Below, in pieces: positions 7,799 to 15,962 of a stretch of DNA of 64,000 bases (positions are counted from its first letter, which is position 1; every line of letters begins with the position of its first letter). Under the pieces are notes generated by a model. It had not been told where the DNA came from, searched no databases, and was given only the letters and a program-made list of their open reading frames with translations. Origin of the DNA: Candidatus Phytoplasma australiense (lineage in GTDB: Bacteria; Bacillota_I; Bacilli_A; Acholeplasmatales; Acholeplasmataceae); the NCBI GenBank assembly GCA_000069925.1, contig AM422018.1, positions 372,001 to 436,000 of the forward strand, given 5' to 3'. The translations under genes were made by a program, and so were the position numbers.

Positions 7799-9301
7799 TC
7801 AATTAATATTTAATTCTTGAGGTTTTTTGGGTGGCGGAGTGGTGTCATAAAAATTAGAAAAAGTATTGTTTGAGCCAGAACATTCACTCCCATTGACGTA
7901 CCAATCATCTATGAAAGTATTTGTAACATAATAATACCTACATTTTCTCCCTTCTTCATTATAAATGTCTCTTGATGAACGACCAAATTTATTTCTTATT
8001 TCTTGAGCTGAATAAGAAATGCCAGGTTTAATGTAACATTGCTTCATCCAATTTACATAAGCATCACGATATTTTTGGGCAAGTTTAATTTGGAGTGTAT
8101 CATTTTTACAAACTACAAAATAACAACAATTAGTAGTTTCAAAAGTATGTTTGACTATTTTAATTGGGAAAAGAATAGAAATTTTTTTATAAGCAGGAGA
8201 ATTAATTTCAAAACCAGCATCACGATTTTCGCTTTGTTCTTCATAGTCATCTTCTTGAACTAGAGGAGGGAAAGTGCAAAGGTTGTTTTCTCGTTTCCAG
8301 TTGCGAATAGCTTGGTAAGGAACAATAGCATCAGGTAATTCGATGCTTTTAATTTTTTTTTGAGTATTGAAGGAAAAAAGATAGATGTTTTTGGCGCCAT
8401 TGGAGAGTCTCAATAAATCTTCAATGGTGTAAGTTTGGTGGTTGATGATTTCTTGGTAAATTTCTTTAATTTCTTCTTGTAAAGATTCAATTTGTTTTGG
8501 CAATAACTCTTTTATTATTTCATTTTCAGTTTGAATTAAATCATTTTGGTAGTCTTTTATCATTTCTTCTCACCATTTTATGCTCAGTTTTAAAGCTCTA
8601 GTTTTTTGGTTTTCGGGGAGCAGACGAATCCCATCATCAAAGTAAATAGCAGCAATTTCAATACCATTAAATTCTCCTGAAGGTAAAGGAGCGATTAAAC
8701 CTGTGGTAGGGGTAATATTATAACAACCTAATTTAATTAGTTTGGGTTCTTGGATGATTTGGTTTTTGATTAAGTAATTATTAATCGCTTCTTCTTTGCT
8801 TTGGTCAACAAAGAGATTGATGATGATTAATTCCATATTGCCCTTTTCTTCCTGAGTTTTTTGTTGATCATCCCAAAATACGAAAGCTTCTTCGATAGCG
8901 ATTTCGTATTTTAAAAGGTCATCTAAGGTGTGTTCATCGTCATTTTGAGGATATTTAATTTTAAAAGGGTTTTGCCTGGCTTTGAAAAAAGCACAGATTA
9001 ATCCTGCAGGAGGATTTTTGATTTCCCAGTAGAAGATATTTTTGGCATAAGGATTATAAGTAGGCTTTTCATCCAAACCATAAGTAGAAGTTTCAATGTT
9101 GAAATATTTTAAGATTTCAGGGATACTTTCTTTGGATAAAACAGGAATGTCATATCTTTTCATTTTGGGTTGGGTCGCTAACCATTCTTTTTGGAGGGTT
9201 TCGTAATCTGATAATTTAATTTTGGTTTTGTTTTGACTATGAAAAAAAGAAGAATGAGCATTGATGGAAGGGACAAAATTGAAGATAATAATTAATAACA
9301 T
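7799..9301 (-). pseudogene. Paralogue of the large secreted protein, split by an in-frame TGA
   Basis: The frame from 9301 (243 codons, ends IKW-TGA) continues without shift as EEMIKDYQNDLIQTENE to 7799 (254 codons). Both parts match the 634-residue neighbour: same signal-peptide core, KMKRYDIPVLSKESIPEIL, IYFDDGIRLLPE, YTIEDLLRLSNGAKNIYLF. The DUF2963 block of the neighbour is absent here. Reinitiation at the ATG two codons after the TGA (8563) could give a separate C-terminal protein, but that would lack a signal. Most likely a recent nonsense mutation. Confidence 0.75.
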
Positions 9302-9314
9302 AATTATTAATTTT

Positions 9315-9347
9315 TTAGATAAAGGGGATTTTAATTACTTTAAACAT
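9315..9347 (-). other. Leader ORF out of frame with the secreted paralogue
   Basis: AGGAGG precedes ATG at 9347; the frame MFKVIKIPFI ends in TAA. As at 7325-7357, a +1 shift would connect it to SPLSKKLIIML. The first codons differ from the other copy while the shift point is the same. Confidence 0.6.
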
Positions 9348-9411
9348 TATTTAATAACCTCCTAATTCTTTTTTTAATTTTTTGTTGCCTGACAAATGGT
9401 AAAAAGGGATA

Positions 9412-9436
9412 AAAAAAGACCCTTTATAGGGGTCTT
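9412..9436 (-). terminator. Intrinsic terminator after the SVM gene
   Basis: Minus-strand AAGACCC and GGGTCTT pair around CTATAAA, followed by TTTTTATCC. Confidence 0.85.
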
Positions 9437-9458
9437 GGGGTTGTGATTAACAATTATT

Positions 9459-9923
9459 TTATTTATTTAATTTAGTATATTTTTTGTCTAGATCCTGAAT
9501 TTTTATCACTAATTTTTGATGTTTTGCGATCATTTCTTGTATTGCAGGGTTTTGATTAGAACTACTTAAAATTTGATTTGCTATTTGATTTCGTTCAAGC
9601 GAATAATCCCAAATTTGTTTATTTATATAATTTAAAAGTTTTATATCATAAATTCTTTGATAAAGATTTTTAATTATTTGATCTAAATCATTTAATTGTT
9701 TTTGTAATGTTACATCATCATCTAAATGATAAATACGAAAATATGAAATTTTAGTAGCTAATTCTTTTCGTTCTGAATAAAGTTTATTAATTTCATTATT
9801 TATGTAATTTTCATCATTTAAATTATTCATTGCCATAACTTGATTATTACTTGTGATAAATAATAATCCTAAACAGCTAATTAAAAAGAATGGTAAAAGA
9901 TGTAATTTATTTTTTACTAACAT
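9459..9923 (-). CDS. Secreted SVM-family protein, candidate host effector
   Basis: A 154-residue protein with the conserved phytoplasma sequence-variable mosaic (SVM) signal peptide: basic start MLVKNKLHLL, hydrophobic core FFLISCLGLLFI, then NNQVMAM with cleavage expected near Ala-31. The mature ~122 residues are highly charged and predicted helical, with heptad-like spacing (INNEINKLYSERKELATKI). The family includes the SAP effectors exported by Sec into plant cells. The small helical mature part recalls SAP54/phyllogen proteins, but I cannot confirm membership. An AAGGAG site precedes the ATG, and a terminator follows. Confidence 0.85.
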   Translation of the reverse strand: MLVKNKLHLLPFFLISCLGLLFITSNNQVMAMNNLNDENYINNEINKLYSERKELATKISYFRIYHLDDDVTLQKQLNDLDQIIKNLYQRIYDIKLLNYINKQIWDYSLERNQIANQILSSSNQNPAIQEMIAKHQKLVIKIQDLDKKYTKLNK

Positions 9924-9947
9924 TATATATTACTCCTTATTTGTTAT

Positions 9948-10691
9948 TTATCCCTCAGCTGAGGTGATTTCGTAAAGGGAGTTGAGAGAGTTTAAGATTT
10001 GATTTCTATATTCTTTTTCTTGTCTTTCATAGCTTTTTACGAAATCTTTTTTTAACATTTCAGCACGAGATAACATATCTTGGTATTTTTCTTGGGTTGC
10101 TTCTAATTTACCAATTTGAACTTTGATTTTTACAATTTCACCAACTATCTCTAAAATTTCAGCTTGGAGTTTATCGATTTTATCTTCGTTACCTTTTCTA
10201 TCAAGTTGTTTTAATATATTAACTTCTTGGTCTTTTTCGTCTCGTTTTTGTTCTAGTTTTTGTTGTTGTGGTTTTAAATATTCTATTTGAGGCTGAATTG
10301 AATCCAGCTGTGTTTTGTATTCATCACAGACTTTTTGTTCTCCATCTATATCTGTTTGTGATTCTTTTAAATAACCTAAACTCAATCTCCAACTATTTTT
10401 TAGTTTATTGATTTCTTCTTGTTCTCTTGCTGATAAATCATCAGGTAATTTAGAAGTGTCAGTAGGTTCGGCGAAAAGATAAGTTCTAATTTGATCTAAA
10501 CGAGAAGCAGTGGTTTTAATTTTCGGTTGGGGTGTTTCTTCTGTATAACGTTTAGTTTCGAGGTCTGTTTTAGGTTCAACTGGTTTTGTTTTTGAATGAG
10601 ATGAGGAGGTTTGGGGGGTATTTTTATTGTGGCGGTTTTGGTTAATTCCTATGATAATTGCGCTGCCGATTAAAGAAATGATAATAATAGT
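9948..10691 (-). pseudogene. Coiled-coil membrane protein gene, 3' part, cut by PMU-I
   Basis: The frame reads TIIIISLIGSAIIIGINQN (membrane segment), a low-complexity linker and a long coiled coil ending LYEITSAEG. Its first 12 codons are missing here and are found 14.5 kb away at 25205-25245 (MKQQNFFKKHLV) in the matching frame. Joining them restores a 259-residue protein with a normal start and AAAGG site. The coiled coil resembles 25338-26960 and the remnant at 30339-30930. A frame through the PMU-I end (TTG at 10730) remains open and might still give a product. Confidence 0.85.
10687..10691. repeat. Target site duplication of PMU-I, left copy
   Basis: ATAGT directly before the PMU-I left end; the same five bases follow the right end at 25205-25209. 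Confidence 0.8.
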
Positions 10692-10729
10692 AGACTGCCC
10701 CAAAAAAGTGGTACTGGTTGAGAACAACA
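10692..10729. repeat. Left terminal inverted repeat of PMU-I
   Basis: Begins AGACTGCCCCAAAAAAGTGG and ends TTGAGAACAACA. The inverted partner is 25167-25204. Identical to the end at 55314-55351. Confidence 0.85.
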
Positions 10730-10736
10730 AATTTAT

Positions 10737-10802
10737 CCAAATTGTTTATTAATTAAAAATAAACAGTTTGGATTTTTTTGTATCCAAACTGAGAAAAAGG
10801 AG
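10737..10802 (+). promoter_or_regulatory. Leader with alternative hairpins before dnaB
   Basis: Arm 1 CCAAATTGTTTATT (10737-10750) pairs with arm 2 AATAAACAGTTTGG (10758-10771), followed by seven T, an intrinsic terminator. Arm 2 can instead pair as CAGTTTGGAT (10764-10773) with ATCCAAACTG (10782-10791), a perfect 10-bp stem ending just before the AAGGAG ribosome site. The two structures exclude each other. The same leader is in PMU-II. Confidence 0.55.
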
Positions 10803-10810
10803 TTTGAAAG

Positions 10811-12094
10811 ATGATTGAAGCTGAACGTGCATTATTAGGAACACTATTGTTAAATCCAGAAAAAATGGATGCTGTTATAAATTTAGTTAACACAAACAAT
10901 TTTTCCAACCCCAAGCATCGTTGTATCTTTGAGACAATGAAGCAATTAAAACTGCAAAACCGCGAAATTAATTATGTTACGGTTGGTTCTGTTTTAGATA
11001 ACAATTTATACAAAATAGGAGGAATTGATTATTTAATTGAATTAGTGGAGATGGCTCCTGCAAGTGAATATTTAGAGACATATATTGATTTAATTAAAGA
11101 AAATACCCTTAAAAGAGATTTGTTAGGATTAATTAAGCAATTACCAACCGCATTATCAAAAAGTAAAAATATCCATAATTATTTGCAAACAGTCAAAAAC
11201 CAAGTAGAAGGTTTTATGCAAAAAACCAAATCTCCTTTTATTTCTACAAAAACATTAATTCCTTATATTCGCCAAAGTATAGTTAATGATGAAAAAGACA
11301 ACCAACTTGTAGGAATAAAAACAGGCTTTAAAAATCTAGATGAATTAATTTCTGGTTTCAAACCTAACCAATTAATTATCTTAGGTGCAAGAACTGGAAT
11401 GGGGAAAACTGCTTTTATGTTAAATTTGGCTTGTAATATTGCAAAAAACTTTACTACCAACCCCGAAAACCAAAAAGCAGTTATTTTTAGTTTAGAAATG
11501 GCAGCGGAAGAATTAGGAATTAGGTTACTTTCTTCTGCTTCTCAAATCCCTTTAAAACAACTCCAACACAAAAACTTAACTAAAAATGACAAATTACAAT
11601 TACTTATCGCTGATGACAAAATTACGCAATTAAACATTTTAATTGATGATGATAGAAATAACAAAATTGGAGATATTAAAACCAAATGCCGTCAAATGAA
11701 ATATACTAAGGGACTTGATATTGTCTTTATTGATTACCTCCATTTATTAAAAGACGACCAAAGTTTTAATACATATCAAGCAATATCTGTGATTTCACGC
11801 GAATTAAAAAAACTAGCAAGTGAACTTAATATTCCAATTGTGGCTTTAAGTCAAATGAACCGTGCAACTTATGTAAGAGAAGTTAAAAGCCCACAATTAA
11901 CAGATTTAAGAGATTCAGGAACAATCGAACAAGACGCTGATGTTGTGATGTTATTACATCGTGAAAGTTATTATCAAAAACCTGATATTGACCCACATAC
12001 GAATTTAATTATTGCTAAAAACCGTAGCGGTCAATTAGGTGAATGTAGTTTTAATTTTTATAAACAAATCCAAAGATTTGAAGCAAAAGAATAA
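10811..12094 (+). CDS. dnaB: Replicative DNA helicase DnaB (PMU-I)
   Basis: A 427-residue hexameric helicase. The N-terminal domain begins MIEAERALLGTLLLNPEKMD, the usual family opening. Walker A is GARTGMGKT (residues 192-200). Walker B is DIVFIDYLHLL. The conserved ALSQMNRAT and AKNRSGQLGE segments are present. AAGGAG lies 8 bases before ATG. It is the first gene of the PMU-I operon, behind the alternative-hairpin leader. The near-identical PMU-II gene has a stop at the SQMNR glutamine, and the PMU-III gene lacks the N-terminal domain, so this is the intact version. Confidence 0.93.
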   Translation: MIEAERALLGTLLLNPEKMDAVINLVNTNNFSNPKHRCIFETMKQLKLQNREINYVTVGSVLDNNLYKIGGIDYLIELVEMAPASEYLETYIDLIKENTLKRDLLGLIKQLPTALSKSKNIHNYLQTVKNQVEGFMQKTKSPFISTKTLIPYIRQSIVNDEKDNQLVGIKTGFKNLDELISGFKPNQLIILGARTGMGKTAFMLNLACNIAKNFTTNPENQKAVIFSLEMAAEELGIRLLSSASQIPLKQLQHKNLTKNDKLQLLIADDKITQLNILIDDDRNNKIGDIKTKCRQMKYTKGLDIVFIDYLHLLKDDQSFNTYQAISVISRELKKLASELNIPIVALSQMNRATYVREVKSPQLTDLRDSGTIEQDADVVMLLHRESYYQKPDIDPHTNLIIAKNRSGQLGECSFNFYKQIQRFEAKE

Positions 12095-12116
12095 GAATAA
12101 AAAAGGAAATAAAAAT

Positions 12117-12749
12117 ATGAAACAAATATCTAATTTAGATTTTAATAATATTAACGTTTTTAATCATAAATCTTTGTGCGTTAACATCACCAAACAAATA
12201 GTTCAACCAATTTTTTTCAACAAAGCTTTTAATCAGTATATGTTTGATTGTCATAATATACTCAATGAATATTTAACCAACAACCAATACAACTCTCAAA
12301 GTCAAAAATCAATTCGAGGAAAAATTAACGAATACTTAATTTTGCTTTATCTAAATCACAAAGGAATTAAATATTTATATCCTCAATCATATTTATTTTT
12401 CATCCCTGATATTAAATTTGATTTAGTGTTGTTTACCAAAACTAAACGCATCATTGCTTTCAATTTCAAAACTTGCCTTAGAGAAAGATACAAACAATCA
12501 ATAGTAGAAGGACAACAACTAAAAAAACTAGACACTCGTTTTGGGTTTTATTTGTTAACAAATGATGAATCCGAAACTCAAAGATTAAATAATAAAATTA
12601 AAAATGGTAAAGTACAATCAATTAACAAAGTAATCAATTTATTTTCCAATTCAGCTAATCTCTTCTTACAAAACTTACTAACCAACCAATTCATTCCTTT
12701 TTCACCTATTAATTTAATTAAAAAGATGGTTCACCCTAATGACAAATAA
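12117..12749 (+). CDS. Nuclease-fold-like PMU protein (PMU-I)
   Basis: A 210-residue homologue of 3900-4505, with IPDIKFDLVLFTKTKRIIAF followed by NFKTCLRERYKQSIVEG. The ATG at 12117 is chosen over an upstream start inside dnaB because AAGGAA sits just before it. It overlaps tmk by 11 bases, so translation is probably coupled. The D...NxK pattern suggests a PD-(D/E)xK-like fold with a changed acidic residue; activity is not established. Confidence 0.8.
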   Translation: MKQISNLDFNNINVFNHKSLCVNITKQIVQPIFFNKAFNQYMFDCHNILNEYLTNNQYNSQSQKSIRGKINEYLILLYLNHKGIKYLYPQSYLFFIPDIKFDLVLFTKTKRIIAFNFKTCLRERYKQSIVEGQQLKKLDTRFGFYLLTNDESETQRLNNKIKNGKVQSINKVINLFSNSANLFLQNLLTNQFIPFSPINLIKKMVHPNDK

Positions 12750-13386
12750 ATTAATTAGTTTTGAAGGTGTTGACGGAAGCGGCAAAACTACTTTAATTAA
12801 TGAATTAAAAAAATATTTTGAAAATAAAGGCTATCAAATCAAAGTTTTTCAAGGTTTAGGCAGTTCCATCGTTGGAAAAGAAATCAGAAATTTATTTTTA
12901 CATCAATCTAAAATAAGCCCTAAAACTAAATATTTATTAAGCCTTGCCAACATGTTACAAACCCAAGATGAATTAATAATCCCTGCTTTATTGAGTGGTT
13001 ATCTTGTTCTTGTTGACCGTTGGTATGGTTCTACTTTTGCTTATCAAAGCAAAGGCAATTACATAGATTATGATGATAAAATTACTTCAAAAATCATCAA
13101 TCATTTCTTAATTAAACCTAAATTAACTTTTTACCTAGATATTGACCCTAAAATTGGGATACAACGTAAACAAAACCAAACAAATCATAAATTAGACCTC
13201 ATTGAACGAAAACCTTTAAATTATTTTGAAAATGTCCGTAAACATTATTTAAACCAACATAAATACTGTAATGATGCAAATTACAACCACAAAAATTGTA
13301 ATCATTTTTTAATTAATGCAACCAAATCCCAAAAAGATAATTTAAACCAAATAATGAAAATTTTAATCAACAAACAAATATTTTAA
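12739..13386 (+). CDS. tmk: Thymidylate kinase (PMU-I)
   Basis: A 215-residue dTMP kinase. The P-loop is FEGVDGSGKTT (residues 8-18), with VDRWYGSTFAYQ and RKQNQTNHKLD as further family motifs. A Cys/His-rich stretch near the C-terminus (YCNDANYNHKNCNHF) is unusual for Tmk and is kept in all PMU copies. The ATG overlaps the upstream gene. Confidence 0.9.
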   Translation: MTNKLISFEGVDGSGKTTLINELKKYFENKGYQIKVFQGLGSSIVGKEIRNLFLHQSKISPKTKYLLSLANMLQTQDELIIPALLSGYLVLVDRWYGSTFAYQSKGNYIDYDDKITSKIINHFLIKPKLTFYLDIDPKIGIQRKQNQTNHKLDLIERKPLNYFENVRKHYLNQHKYCNDANYNHKNCNHFLINATKSQKDNLNQIMKILINKQIF

Positions 13387-13404
13387 TTAAAGGAGCATAA
13401 ATAA
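13350..13404 (+). repeat. tmk 3' end, first copy of a direct repeat
   Basis: The last ~35 bases of tmk plus the following ribosome site recur at 13606-13661 (AATGAAAATTTTAATCAACA and following) with few changes. The pattern suggests tandem duplication of the DUF2963 gene along with the tmk tail. Confidence 0.7.
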
Positions 13405-13405
13405 T

Positions 13406-13582
13406 ATGAATTATCAAAAAACTTTTTATCACAAAGGAATTAAAACAGCTATAAAATTTGTTGCTGAATATAGCCCAGATGGTAAATTAATCAAAAATAC
13501 CCAATACAACCCAGATGGAACTGTTTTTAATGAAATCTATTACAACCCTAATGGAAGTATAAAAACAACAAAAAAATATTAA
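13406..13582 (+). CDS. Small DUF2963 protein, 58 residues (PMU-I)
   Basis: Begins MNYQKTFYHKGIKTAIKF and contains YSPDGKLIKNTQYNPDGTVF and YYNPNGSIKTTKKY, two to three DUF2963 half-repeats. AAGGAG lies 10 bases before the ATG. An equivalent 58-codon gene is in PMU-II at 52461-52637. Its N-terminus matches that of the longer DUF2963 gene next door, consistent with duplication. Confidence 0.75.
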   Translation: MNYQKTFYHKGIKTAIKFVAEYSPDGKLIKNTQYNPDGTVFNEIYYNPNGSIKTTKKY

Positions 13583-13605
13583 TCATTCATAAAAAAATTT
13601 AGCCC

Positions 13606-13661
13606 AAATAATGAAAATTTTAATCAACAAATAAATATTTTAATTAAAGGAGAAAAATAAT
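13606..13661 (+). repeat. tmk 3' end, second copy of a direct repeat
   Basis: Non-coding repeat of 13350-13404 placed before the second DUF2963 gene, supplying its AAGGAG site. Confidence 0.7.
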
Positions 13662-13662
13662 T

Positions 13663-14118
13663 ATGAATCATCAAAAAACTTTAAATTCCGCCAAAACAAA
13701 GAAATCTGTTGTTGAATACTACTCAGATGAGGAAACAATATATTACATCACTGAATATCACCCTGAAACAGAAGAAGTAATTAAACAAACAAATTATAAT
13801 TCTGATGGTAAATTAACCACAGAAATTTTTTATGATGGCGATGGTGAAACAATTGATTACATCAGAAAATACAACCCCCAAATAAGTAAATTAATTAAAT
13901 TTACTAAATACCGAGAAGATGGTGAAACAATTGACTATATTACAGAATTTAAGTACCATCCCAAAACAAACAAATTAATTAAAACAACTGGTTTTTCCTT
14001 CGATCGCAAAAGAATAGCTTTTATATACAAACACCATCCTAATGGTAAATTGTTTAAAAGAACTTACTACAATTCCGATGGAACAATCATAAAAGAAAGG
14101 AGCAAAAACAATGACTAA
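13663..14118 (+). CDS. DUF2963 repeat protein, 151 residues (PMU-I)
   Basis: About five repeats such as YYSDEETIYYITEYHPETEEV and YREDGETIDYITEFKYHPKT. No signal peptide. The last 8 bases overlap the HU start. The PMU-II counterpart (51919-52380) is nearly identical except for the first 12 residues, where this copy has HQKTLNSAK. Function unknown. Confidence 0.8.
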   Translation: MNHQKTLNSAKTKKSVVEYYSDEETIYYITEYHPETEEVIKQTNYNSDGKLTTEIFYDGDGETIDYIRKYNPQISKLIKFTKYREDGETIDYITEFKYHPKTNKLIKTTGFSFDRKRIAFIYKHHPNGKLFKRTYYNSDGTIIKERSKNND

Positions 14119-14428
14119 AAAAGAAAAATTAAAAAAACTAACAAAAAAAGAATTAATCAAAAACCTCGCAGTAATGAATAACACTTCGGTTACTCAAACT
14201 CAAGATTTTTACAATTCGTTTGAAAATGCTTTAATTGAAGCAATCAAATCAAACGAAGAAGTAATAATATCGCCAAAAATTGGTAAATTCATCTTAAAAT
14301 CAAGAAAAGCCCATAAAGGACGAAATCCTCAAACAGGTAAAAAACTAAAAATCCCTGCAAAAACTGTGGTAAATTTCAAACTATCAAAAACCCTCAAAGA
14401 TGAAGTTAAAAACCTTAAATTAAAATAA
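14111..14428 (+). CDS. himA: HU/IHF-type DNA-binding protein (PMU-I)
   Basis: A 105-residue histone-like protein that bends DNA. It has the family dimer helices (KKELIKNLAVMNNTSVTQTQDFY) and the DNA-binding arm signature GRNPQTGKKLKIPAKTVVNF. The ATG at 14111 adds a basic nine-residue extension; an inner ATG at 14138 equals the start of the PMU-II and PMU-III copies. A ribosome site AAAGGAG precedes 14111. Confidence 0.92.
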   Translation: MTKKEKLKKLTKKELIKNLAVMNNTSVTQTQDFYNSFENALIEAIKSNEEVIISPKIGKFILKSRKAHKGRNPQTGKKLKIPAKTVVNFKLSKTLKDEVKNLKLK

Positions 14429-14451
14429 AAAAGAAAAGGAAAAATAAAAAA

Positions 14452-15090
14452 ATGTATCGAGTTGATAGAAATAATTTTTTCAAAAATGAAAAAAAAGCTA
14501 CTATTTATACTCCCAGTTGGGTATCGCAATTTTTATATAATATTTTATCACCTCAAATCCAACGCGATTTAATCCTTGACCCTTGTGTTGGTGAAGGTTC
14601 TTTATTACTACCTTGGCAACAAAAAGGATTTGATGTTTTAGGGGTTGATATAGAAAAAACAACCTTCCCTAATTTAATTCATAACAACTTTTTAGAATTA
14701 ACCCAAAAGGATTTAAATACACAAAAAATATCCTTGGTAATTACAAACCCACCCTTTAATTTGGATTTTAAAACTAAAAACTACGTTAAGGAAAAATATG
14801 GTGGTCGTCCTTTGTTGCCTGAGTTGTGGTTAAGTAAAATAATTGAACTTTTTGGTAAAGATATCCCAATTGTTTTATTTACTCCTTATGGATTCAGACT
14901 TAATCAATCACTAAATAGCAAGCGATTACAGAAATTTTTAAATCAAGAATATCCCAAAATCTCTTCTATTATTAGTCTTCCCAAAGACGTTTTTGAAAAC
15001 GTTGTTTTTCATTCAGAAATTTTAATTTTTAACGTTAACCATTTAAAACCGCATTATTTCTGTGGAATAGCCACAAACCAAAATAACTAA
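14452..15090 (+). CDS. N6-adenine DNA methyltransferase (PMU-I)
   Basis: A 212-residue S-adenosylmethionine-dependent methylase. Motif I is LDPCVGEGSLLLPW and motif IV is TNPPFNLDF (NPPF, adenine-N6 class). There is no separate target-recognition domain and no partner nuclease, so it is an orphan methylase. It ends NQNN-TAA, 13 residues before the PMU-II and PMU-III versions, because the ATGAC found there is ATAAC here. AAAAGGAAAA precedes the ATG. It could mark element DNA. Confidence 0.85.
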   Translation: MYRVDRNNFFKNEKKATIYTPSWVSQFLYNILSPQIQRDLILDPCVGEGSLLLPWQQKGFDVLGVDIEKTTFPNLIHNNFLELTQKDLNTQKISLVITNPPFNLDFKTKNYVKEKYGGRPLLPELWLSKIIELFGKDIPIVLFTPYGFRLNQSLNSKRLQKFLNQEYPKISSIISLPKDVFENVVFHSEILIFNVNHLKPHYFCGIATNQNN

Positions 15091-15115
15091 TCCACAAAAA
15101 GGAGGTAGTTAAATA

Positions 15116-15390
15116 ATGTCAAAACATATAAAACAATTTAAAATTTTCAATTTTTATATAATTATTATTTTTTCTGTCAATATTCACTAAATTATTTATT
15201 AACTCGTTAAATTGGTTTAAATGATTGTATCAATTCCCAAAGCAAACATTTAAAAGAAAAAATTAATCAAGTTGAAGATAATGTTGTTGATGATAAAAAA
15301 ACAAACCCAAGAACGATTCAATAAAACACATAAAAAACTAGATGAATTAATAGAAACAATTGAATATAAAAATAATCAGGAGAATGAATA
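15116..15390 (+). pseudogene. Degraded membrane/coiled-coil small protein gene
   Basis: AAGGAGG precedes ATG at 15116, but the frame MSKHIKQFKIFNFYIIIIFS stops after 24 codons. Downstream, out of frame, sequence matches the C-terminal half of 58441-58626 and 30041-30310 (TQERFNKTHKKLDELIE). Confidence 0.7.
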
Positions 15391-15392
15391 AT

Positions 15393-15515
15393 ATGAGCGA
15401 CGGCATGTCAGAAGCATTTAATGGAACTTATTTCCAAGATCGTTCCAAAATCAAAAAGAAAAAACCTAACAAATATAAACACACCAAAGCCAATAAAATT
15501 ATCAAAGAAAGGTAA
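15393..15515 (+). CDS. MSDGMSEA-family small basic protein, 40 residues (PMU-I)
   Basis: MSDGMSEAFNGTYFQDRSKI then a lysine-rich tail. Homologous short genes occur at 29791-30039, 35197-35331, 50623-50811 and 58628-58816, all with the same first eight residues and a basic tail. AGGAG lies 11 bases before the ATG. A nucleic-acid or membrane-surface role is possible; unknown. Confidence 0.75.
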   Translation: MSDGMSEAFNGTYFQDRSKIKKKKPNKYKHTKANKIIKER

Positions 15516-15521
15516 AAAAAT

Positions 15522-15962
15522 ATGTGGTTATTTTCAATATTTGCAACAATTAGCAATTTTATTCTAAATTATACCAAAGGATTTACAACTACTGAAATTC
15601 TTGAACGAAGAATGGATGGAATCCAAACAACACTTTTCACTATTCTTATTGTTTCTGGGTTCAAACCAATTTTTAAATTAATTGCAAACACTTTAAATTT
15701 CTTCAAAGATTTAATTTTGGGTATTTTTTTCCCCAACAAAAAACTACAAAAATTAGAAATCCAAAATGCCAAACAAGAATATTTAGAAAAACAATTATTA
15801 AAAAAACTAGATAAAATCAATGAAAACCAAGAAAAACTCCAATCCCAAATTATGGTTCAAAGAGTTAAAGTTTCTCATTGGCAAGAGAAAAAAGCAAGAA
15901 AAAAACAATTAAAATCGCAAAATATCAACCCAATTATTAAGAAGGAGGATGAAAATGAATGA
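15522..15962 (+). CDS. Membrane protein with C-terminal coiled coil, 146 residues (PMU-I)
   Basis: Starts MWLFSIFATISNFILNYTKG, has a hydrophobic central segment (TLFTILIVSGFKPIFKLIANTL) and a basic coiled-coil tail with QEYLEKQLLKKLDKINENQE. Found five times in the window with near-identical tails. It overlaps the next gene by 8 bases (ATGAATGA). Unknown function; perhaps a holin-like or membrane-anchor protein. Confidence 0.8.
   Translation: MWLFSIFATISNFILNYTKGFTTTEILERRMDGIQTTLFTILIVSGFKPIFKLIANTLNFFKDLILGIFFPNKKLQKLEIQNAKQEYLEKQLLKKLDKINENQEKLQSQIMVQRVKVSHWQEKKARKKQLKSQNINPIIKKEDENE

Noticed and set aside
8564-8572. TGA read as tryptophan, as in Mycoplasma
   Set aside because: TGA serves as normal stop in other genes here (for example 15960-15962), and Trp is TGG throughout.
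9948-10730. TTG at 10730 as the natural start of the coiled-coil gene
   Set aside because: Those codons belong to the PMU-I terminal repeat; the natural start is at 25245.
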